5,634 nt of DNA from Hyphomicrobiales bacterium. GTDB lineage: Bacteria; Pseudomonadota; Alphaproteobacteria; Rhizobiales; Aestuariivirgaceae. Below the pieces are notes generated by a model. The model had not been told where the DNA came from. It searched no databases and saw only the letters and a program-made list of their open reading frames with translations. The stretch lies in NCBI GenBank assembly GCA_014380505.1, contig JACMJT010000492.1, positions 1-5,634 of the forward strand, in the 5' to 3' direction. Of this stretch, positions 1 to 5,634 are shown piece by piece (within the stretch, counting starts at the first letter, position 1; each line of letters starts with the position of its first letter). Both the position numbers and the translations under genes were made by a program.

Positions 1-682
1 ACAGGGGCAGGATTTCGCCGGCGCGTTCTTCAGGGTAGGCGGGGCCGCAGAACATGAGTTCCGGTTCGATGGGGTGGAGCCGGAATTCGAAACTGGTGAC
101 CACGCCGAAATTGCCGCCGCCGCCGCGGAGCGCCCAGAGCAGATCAGGGTTCTCGGTTGCACTGGCGCGAACGAGCTTGCCTGCGGCGGTGACGATATCG
201 GCCGCGAGGAGGTTATCGACGCAGAGGCCGTGGGTGCCGCGCAGCCAACCGATGCCGCCGGAGAGTGTCAGTCCCGCAACGCCTGTGGCCGAGATGAGGC
301 CGCCGGGCGTGGCGCAGCCGAAGGGCGTCGTCGCGGCATCGACATCGCTCCACAAGGCGCCACCTTCCACAATGGCGCGGTCGAGTTCCGGTACCACCCG
401 CACACCATTCATGGGCGCCATGTCGATCATCAATCCGCCATCGCACACGGCATAGCCTGCGACGTTGTGACCGCCGGAGCGGATGGCGATGGCAAGGCCG
501 TTATCACGGGCGAAATTCACCGACGCCGCGACATCGGCGGCGTTGCGGCAGCGGGCAATGAGCGCCGGGCGCCGGTCAATCATGCCGTTCCAGATCACGC
601 GGGTAGACTCGTAGGCCTCGCTTGAGGGTTCAAGCAGTTCGCCACGAAGTGTTGCGCGGAATTCCTGGATCGTTGTGGTCAT
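1..682 (-). CDS. FAD-linked oxidase, PCMH/BBE family (6-hydroxynicotine oxidase-like), C-terminus cut off
   Basis: Flavin-dependent oxidase of the vanillyl-alcohol-oxidase/PCMH superfamily. Translating the minus strand from the ATG at 680-682 gives 227 codons up to the window edge. The family usually has about 450-480 residues, so the second half (substrate domain and BBE C-terminal motif) lies outside. Visible landmarks are the RSGGHN flavin-binding motif, with His72 as the expected 8-alpha-histidyl FAD attachment site; a GVAGLTLSGGIGWL-type loop at about 134-147; GLCVDNLLAADIVTA at about 152-166; and LLWALRGGGGNFGVVTSFEF at about 181-200, the classic end of the FAD domain. The position that carries the second flavin-linking Cys in bicovalent berberine-bridge enzymes appears to be Ser131, so a single covalent link is expected. 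GGAGG sits 8 nt before the ATG. It diverges from the AraC-type regulator at 771. The substrate is unknown; distant relatives oxidise nicotine derivatives, sugars or alkaloids. The family call is firm, the reaction is not. Confidence 0.92.
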   Translation of the reverse strand, partial: MTTTIQEFRATLRGELLEPSSEAYESTRVIWNGMIDRRPALIARCRNAADVAASVNFARDNGLAIAIRSGGHNVAGYAVCDGGLMIDMAPMNGVRVVPELDRAIVEGGALWSDVDAATTPFGCATPGGLISATGVAGLTLSGGIGWLRGTHGLCVDNLLAADIVTAAGKLVRASATENPDLLWALRGGGGNFGVVTSFEFRLHPIEPELMFCGPAYPEERAGEILPL

Positions 683-770
683 GGGCTTATCCTCCATATT
701 CGACACACATCTAGCGCCGGATGGTTTCGGGAGCTAAAGTGGAAAATGCTGGGAGGCGGTCATTTCTGCC
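683..770. promoter_or_regulatory. Divergent promoter region between the oxidase and the regulator
   Basis: These 88 bp separate two divergent start codons and must carry both promoters. What can be seen is the ribosome-binding site of the oxidase on the minus strand (GGAGG, about 691-695) and a GGGAGG at 751-756 before the regulator start, with a rather long 14-nt spacer. No convincing -35/-10 pair or strong dyad was found; the small repeats CATC...GATG and TAGC...GCTA have only 4-bp arms. A role as target of the neighbouring regulator is inferred from layout alone. Confidence 0.4.
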
Positions 771-1798
771 ATGGTGGAACAAGACAATCGATTGAATGTT
801 GCGATCCTTGCGGTTCCCGAGGTCACGGCTTCATCACTTTACGGCATGTTCGACCTGTTCTCCGCGCCCGGCCGCGATTTCCGCTTCATCACTCGTGGCG
901 AAGCGGGCGAAGCGCGGATGCGTCCCTATGTGGTGGCGGGCGACGGTGGCGGTTTCCAGGCGGCCAACGGCATCTGGGTCAAGCCCGATTTCAGCCTCGC
1001 CGATTGTCCCCGGCCAGACATCGTGTGTATCCCCGATTTCTTCGTCAATCCGGGCGCCAGCGTGGCGGGACAATATGATGCGGAAGCGGCCTGGTTGAAA
1101 CGCGCTCATGCCGATGGGGCAATGCTCGCCAGCGCCTGTGCAGGTGCTGTGCTGCTGGGCGAAGCGGGCTTTCTGGACAATCGCGAGGCGACCATTCACT
1201 GGGGCTATGTGAAGACGCTCACCAACAACTATCCGGGGGTGAAAGTGCGGCTGAACCAGTCGCTGGTGCTGAGCGGGGAGGCACAGCGCATCGTCATGGC
1301 GGGTGGCGGGTCGAGCTGGCAGGATCTGGCGCTGTTTCTCATCGCGCGGTTCGTCGGGCTGAAGGAGGCAATGGAGGTGGCCAAAGTCCACATTCTGCAG
1401 TGGCATGACATGGGGCAGCAGCCTTTCGCCTCGTTGGGGAATTTCAGGCAGACGAGCGACAGGGCGATCAACAAGTGCCAGGAGTGGGTGGCGCTCAACT
1501 ACAAGACCCCGTCGCCGGTGTCGGCCATGGTCGAATTGTCGGGCCTGCCCGAGCGCTCCTTCATCCGGCGATTCAACTCGGCAACCGGCATGACGCCGCT
1601 CGACTATGTTCATGTGCTGCGGCTTGAGGAAGCCAAGCAGATGCTCGAAACGACCGACCTTCCCATCCCGGCGGTGGCCGGCGAAGTTGGATATGAGGAT
1701 ACAAGTTTCTTCGGCCGCTTGTTCCGGCGCAAGACCGGATTGACGCCCACCCAGTATCGCCTGCGCTTCGGCTCACTCCACCGGGCGTTGCAGAGGAG

Positions 1799-1802
<4 letters not shown>
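771..1802 (+). CDS. GlxA/FtrA-type transcriptional regulator: DJ-1/PfpI domain plus AraC DNA-binding domain
   Basis: A 343-residue cytoplasmic regulator, a normal length for GlxA-type AraC proteins. Residues about 8-210 form a DJ-1/PfpI (class I glutamine amidotransferase-like) sensor domain. It has the nucleophile-elbow motif SACAGAVLLGEAGFLD with Cys123, then ATIHW with His143. The Cys-to-His spacing of 20 equals that of DJ-1 (Cys106/His126), and Glu17 lies near the place of DJ-1 Glu18. Residues about 225-335 are the AraC/XylS domain with two helix-turn-helix units: SPVSAMVELSGLPERSFIRRF (about 248-268) and IPAVAGEVGYEDTSFFGRLFRR (about 299-320), the latter followed by the typical KTGLTPTQYR. 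The ATG at 771 is the only good start, because an in-frame stop lies at 735-737. It diverges from the FAD oxidase, the usual arrangement of such a regulator with its target. The inducer is unknown. The 3' end overlaps that of the convergent amidase by 4 bp. Confidence 0.93.
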
Positions 1803-4039
<2,237 letters not shown>

Positions 4040-4045
4040 CGGTGT

Positions 4046-4059
4046 TCACGGAACCGTGA
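4046..4059. repeat. Perfect inverted repeat upstream of small secreted protein gene 1
   Basis: TCACGG-AA-CCGTGA is a perfect 6-bp dyad with a 2-nt centre, just after the dehydrogenase stop codon and 10 bp before the -35 element of the EcfG-type promoter. A related dyad (TCACG-AAGC-CGTGA) lies upstream of the second copy. There is no T-run after it, so it is not an intrinsic terminator. An operator role is inferred from the repetition. Confidence 0.5.
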
Positions 4060-4069
4060 TGAGGGTGCC

Positions 4070-4094
4070 GGAACGCTTTCTTGTCTGCAGCGTT
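4070..4094 (+). promoter_or_regulatory. EcfG-type (general stress response) promoter of small secreted protein gene 1
   Basis: GGAAC at 4070-4074, a spacer of exactly 16 nt, then CGTT at 4091-4094. This is a full match to the known consensus for the alphaproteobacterial sigma factor EcfG (GGAAC-N16/17-CGTT), whose activity is released by the PhyR/NepR partner switch. Transcription would start near 4100, leaving about 38 nt of leader before the ATG at 4139. The position and strand are right for the downstream gene. Confidence 0.75.
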
Positions 4095-4113
4095 TTGAGA
4101 CTGGGTAATAAAA

Positions 4114-4166
4114 CCCCAAAACCCTAGGGAGTTACAACATGTTGAAATCCACCCTCCTCGCCGCCA
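4114..4166 (+). repeat. Direct repeat, copy 1: leader, ribosome-binding site and signal-peptide start
   Basis: CCCCAAAACCCTAGGGAG (4114-4131) recurs exactly at 4623-4640. After it come TTACA and the start codon, and the coding start ATGTTGAAATCCAC is also identical. It is the best conserved part of the tandem duplication that runs from here to the second terminator. The ribosome-binding site is the right half of the 8-bp palindrome CCCTAGGG. Confidence 0.85.
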
Positions 4167-4411
4167 CGTTGGGCCTTGCCCTTATGGCGCCAGCCTACGC
4201 GGAAGATGCTCTTGAAATGAAATGCGATGACGCCAGCATGACAGGCCTCGATACCGAAATCGGCGCGATGACCGACAAGGAAAAGCAGACGATGGCCATG
4301 AACGACATGAAGATGGCCCGTGACTCCATGGCTGCCAACAAGATGGAAGACTGTGTGAAATTCATGGGTTCTGCCCAGCAGGGTGCGAGAGGCGGCGGCT
4401 CCGGCGGCTAA
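4139..4411 (+). CDS. Small secreted methionine-rich two-cysteine protein, copy 1
   Basis: A 90-residue protein of a family I do not recognise by name. Residues 1-21 form a Sec signal peptide: MLKS, a hydrophobic core of Leu/Ala, then APAYA before the likely cleavage at Ala21/Glu22. The mature part of about 69 residues is predicted to be periplasmic. It is charged, probably helical, and Met-rich (10 Met). It holds two cysteines, Cys29 and Cys72, suited to a disulfide. The C-terminus is a Gly-rich tail (GARGGGSGG) that the paralogue at 4649 lacks. AGGGAG lies 7 nt before the ATG, inside the palindrome CCCTAGGG. The gene has its own promoter and terminator, so it is probably monocistronic. The EcfG-type promoter suggests expression in stress or stationary phase. 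Metal binding or methionine-based oxidant scavenging is possible but unproven. Confidence 0.85.
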   Translation: MLKSTLLAATLGLALMAPAYAEDALEMKCDDASMTGLDTEIGAMTDKEKQTMAMNDMKMARDSMAANKMEDCVKFMGSAQQGARGGGSGG

Positions 4412-4435
4412 CGGCATCTAATCCTTGATACGTGA

Positions 4436-4467
4436 CGAGGCGCGGCGACGGGCCTCGTTTCTTTATT
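4436..4467 (+). terminator. Rho-independent terminator of small secreted protein gene 1
   Basis: Arms CGAGGCGCG and CGGGCCTCG (4436-4457) close on a GCGA loop of the GNRA class. The stem is 9 pairs with one G-G mismatch at the seventh. It is followed by the T-rich run TTTCTTTATT. It lies 24 nt after the stop codon, and its form matches the terminator of copy 2. Confidence 0.85.
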
Positions 4468-4532
4468 GCGAATTGACCCAATAGACGGCGGAGTGAATGG
4501 TTTCCGGGATTCGGCGCAAGCAGAATCTTCAC

Positions 4533-4557
4533 GGATTTTCACGAAGCCGTGATCGTT
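4533..4557 (+). promoter_or_regulatory. Degenerate EcfG-like promoter of small secreted protein gene 2
   Basis: GGATT at 4533-4537, a 16-nt spacer, then CGTT at 4554-4557. The -10 half is perfect and the -35 half matches GGAAC at 3 of 5 bases. The spacer holds the dyad TCACG-AAGC-CGTGA (4539-4552). It would give a leader of about 85 nt, longer than in copy 1. Because of the weak -35 it may be a decayed version of the promoter, or copy 2 may use another one. Confidence 0.4.
4539..4552. repeat. Inverted repeat upstream of small secreted protein gene 2
   Basis: TCACG-AAGC-CGTGA has 5-bp arms and a 4-nt centre. It is the counterpart of the dyad at 4046-4059. An extra TTCACGG half-site starts at 4528, giving direct repeats of TTCACG 10 bp apart. 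The dyad sits between the putative -35 and -10, where a bound protein would block RNA polymerase. The function is inferred. Confidence 0.45.
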
Positions 4558-4622
4558 TTCCAAGACACAATTTCCTTGTGATTCGGATCGCGCTGGGGTT
4601 AACAGAAATCGTCCAACCTAAC

Positions 4623-4675
4623 CCCCAAAACCCTAGGGAGATTACAGTATGTTGAAATCCACTCTCGTCGCCGCT
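4623..4675 (+). repeat. Direct repeat, copy 2: leader, ribosome-binding site and signal-peptide start
   Basis: Second copy of the repeat at 4114-4166, 509 bp downstream. The 18-nt leader block is identical. There is one extra nucleotide between it and the start codon, and the first codons differ only at scattered positions. Confidence 0.85.
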
Positions 4676-4894
4676 GCGTTCAGTGTTGCCTTGATCGTAC
4701 CGGCTTATGCAGAAAACGCCAAATGCGACGAAGCGACCATGACGATGATGACGACGGAAATCGAAGCGCTGACCGACGCGGGCAAGAAAGAAATGGCCAT
4801 GGCGGAAATGCAGAAGGCCAAGGACATGATGACCGCTAACGACATGGACGGCTGCGGAACGCAGCTGGACGCCGCCGCCAAAGTCTACAAGTAA
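4649..4894 (+). CDS. Small secreted methionine-rich two-cysteine protein, copy 2
   Basis: An 81-residue paralogue of the protein at 4139. The signal peptide is residues 1-21, again ending PAYA, with likely cleavage before Glu22. The mature part has about 60 residues with 9 Met and two cysteines, Cys26 and Cys69, the same 43-residue separation as copy 1. Shared pattern: C-D-x-A-[ST]-M-T, then TEI-x-A-x-TD, K-x-x-MAM, M-x-x-A-x-D-x-M-x-AN-x-M, and the second Cys. The C-terminus (LDAAAKVYK) lacks the Gly-rich tail of copy 1. AGGGAG lies 8 nt before the ATG in a leader nearly identical to that of copy 1. No named domain is recognised; a periplasmic helical protein with a disulfide is the best description. 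The gene has its own terminator at 4917. Confidence 0.87.
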   Translation: MLKSTLVAAAFSVALIVPAYAENAKCDEATMTMMTTEIEALTDAGKKEMAMAEMQKAKDMMTANDMDGCGTQLDAAAKVYK

Positions 4895-4916
4895 GCTCCG
4901 AATCGCGCTACCGAAA

Positions 4917-4947
4917 CGAGGCCCGGTGACGGGCCTCGACTTTTTTT
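4917..4947 (+). terminator. Rho-independent terminator of small secreted protein gene 2
   Basis: A perfect 9-bp stem, CGAGGCCCG with CGGGCCTCG (4917-4938), closes on a GTGA tetraloop of the GNRA class. AC and seven T follow (4941-4947). It lies 22 nt after the stop codon and also separates the cassette from the ABC transporter gene. Confidence 0.93.
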
Positions 4948-4966
4948 GACCCACCCCATCACGCCA

Positions 4967-4996
4967 TTGGCAAGAACCTGCGGTTGTGCCTAGGAT
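4967..4996 (+). promoter_or_regulatory. Putative sigma-70 promoter of the ABC transporter gene
   Basis: TTGGCA (4967-4972; 5 of 6 to TTGACA), an 18-nt spacer, and TAGGAT (4991-4996; 4 of 6 to TATAAT). It lies between the preceding terminator and the start of the ATPase gene and would start transcription near 5003. The match is fair and the placement good. Confidence 0.45.
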
Positions 4997-5029
4997 AGCC
5001 TGGCGAGCGTTAGCGACGCGGGGGGCATC

Positions 5030-5634
5030 TTGGCAGAAGGCCAGCCGGCCATTGAGGCAAAGGGCGTTACGAGAGTATTCCAGGGCGCCGGGCAGGACTC
5101 CGTCAGAGCCCTCGACAATGTCTCGGTCGCTATCGGCGAAAACGAGTTCTTCACACTGCTTGGCCCCTCCGGGTGCGGCAAAACCACACTGCTCCGCCTG
5201 ATCGCTGGATTCGATTTCCCAACCGAGGGCCAAATCCTTCTGCACGGCGTGGACATCGCCGCCCTGCCGCCGTTCAAACGCCCGGTCAACACGGTGTTTC
5301 AAAGCTATGCGCTGTTTCCGCATATGACGGTGGCGCAGAACATCGGCTTCGGTCTCGAAATGCTCGGCAAGCCGAAAGCTGAAATCAATGCGCGTGTTGG
5401 AGAAATGCTGCGCCTGGTGCGCATGGAGGAACTCAAAAACCGCAAGACCAGCCAGATTTCCGGCGGCCAGCAACAGCGTGTGGCGCTAGCCCGGGCGCTG
5501 GCGCCGCAACCCAAGGTGCTGCTCCTCGACGAGCCGCTCTCGGCGCTCGACTACAAATTGCGCAAGGACATGCAGATTGAACTGAAGCGCCTCCAGCACA
5601 AGACAGGAATCACCTTCATTTTCGTCACGCACGA
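5030..5634 (+). CDS. ABC transporter ATP-binding protein, PotA/PotG-like (polyamine type), C-terminus cut off
   Basis: Cytoplasmic ATPase that drives an importer. The first 201 codons and part of the next are visible. With the start at 5030, motifs are Walker [10 protein letters not shown] (45-53, Lys51), Q-loop Gln91 in [13 protein letters not shown], signature SGGQQQR (144-150), Walker B VLLLDEP (163-169, Glu168), D-loop SALD (171-174) and H-loop His201 in FVTHD. All are intact. The stretch [23 protein letters not shown] is typical of the spermidine/putrescine (PotA, PotG) group, though related importers of iron or sugars share much of it. The full protein should have about 350-380 residues with a C-terminal TOBE domain, outside the window. 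In this frame a stop lies at 4991-4993 and there is no ATG or GTG before the conserved core. The TTG at 5030, behind a G-rich run at 5020-5025, is therefore the best start. The permease and binding-protein genes presumably follow. Confidence 0.92.
   Translation, partial: MAEGQPAIEAKGVTRVFQGAGQDSVRALDNVSVAIGENEFFTLLGPSGCGKTTLLRLIAGFDFPTEGQILLHGVDIAALPPFKRPVNTVFQSYALFPHMTVAQNIGFGLEMLGKPKAEINARVGEMLRLVRMEELKNRKTSQISGGQQQRVALARALAPQPKVLLLDEPLSALDYKLRKDMQIELKRLQHKTGITFIFVTH

Noticed and set aside
74..625. Long open frame on the plus strand opposite the FAD oxidase
   Set aside because: The minus strand encodes clear FAD-domain motifs over the whole stretch; the plus frame is a GC-rich shadow without family features.
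776..800. GGAAC-N16-TGTT, an EcfG-like promoter match
   Set aside because: It lies inside the start of the regulator's coding region, the -10 half is imperfect (TGTT), and no gene starts suitably downstream.
834..1613. 259-codon open frame on the minus strand opposite the regulator
   Set aside because: Antisense to the DJ-1/AraC protein, with no domain features or ribosome-binding site.
4046..4059. Hairpin after the dehydrogenase stop codon as its terminator
   Set aside because: A 2-nt centre is too tight for an RNA loop and no T-run follows; its repetition before copy 2 fits a DNA-binding site better.
4599..4604. TTGTGA-N17-TTAACA as a sigma-70 promoter of copy 2
   Set aside because: The -10 matches the consensus at only two positions, so it is not supported.
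4529..5473. 314-codon open frame on the minus strand across the second cassette and the ABC gene
   Set aside because: It crosses a strong terminator and promoter region and runs antisense to two well-supported genes.

Overview
The window (5,634 bp, GC-rich) looks like chromosomal DNA of an alphaproteobacterium. The reasons are GC-rich codon use, dense mostly short-spaced genes, and a near-ideal promoter of the EcfG type (GGAAC-N16-CGTT), the general-stress sigma factor signature known from Alphaproteobacteria. Nothing resembles an insertion sequence, CRISPR array, tRNA, rRNA or prophage.

Layout, left to right. (1) 1-682, minus: N-terminal half of an FAD-linked oxidase of the PCMH/6-hydroxynicotine-oxidase type, running off the left edge. 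(2) 771-1802, plus: a GlxA/FtrA-type regulator, with a DJ-1/PfpI domain fused to an AraC DNA-binding domain. It diverges from the oxidase across an 88-bp gap, so it may control the oxidase. (3) 1799-3229, minus: an amidase-signature hydrolase with the full Lys-cisSer-Ser triad. It converges on the regulator so tightly that both stop codons share the palindrome CTAG. (4) 3296-4039, plus: a short-chain dehydrogenase very like human DHRS6/BDH2. It diverges from the amidase across 66 bp that hold an imperfect 25-bp dyad. Oxidase, amidase and dehydrogenase suggest catabolism of a small amide, amine or hydroxy acid, but the substrate cannot be read from the sequence.

(5) 4040-4947: the most unusual part. 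Two tandem cassettes each carry a short upstream inverted repeat, an EcfG-like promoter (perfect in copy 1, degenerate in copy 2), an almost identical leader and ribosome-binding site, a gene for a small secreted methionine-rich protein with two cysteines exactly 43 residues apart, and a terminator with a GNRA tetraloop. They are diverged paralogues of a family I cannot name, probably envelope proteins made in the general stress response.

(6) 5030-5634, plus: N-terminal part of a PotA/PotG-like ABC transporter ATPase (polyamine type), probably starting at TTG, behind a plausible sigma-70 promoter and running off the right edge.

No stretch over 300 bp lacks a gene. The longest gene-free stretch (4412-4648, 237 bp) holds the copy 1 terminator and the copy 2 promoter region.
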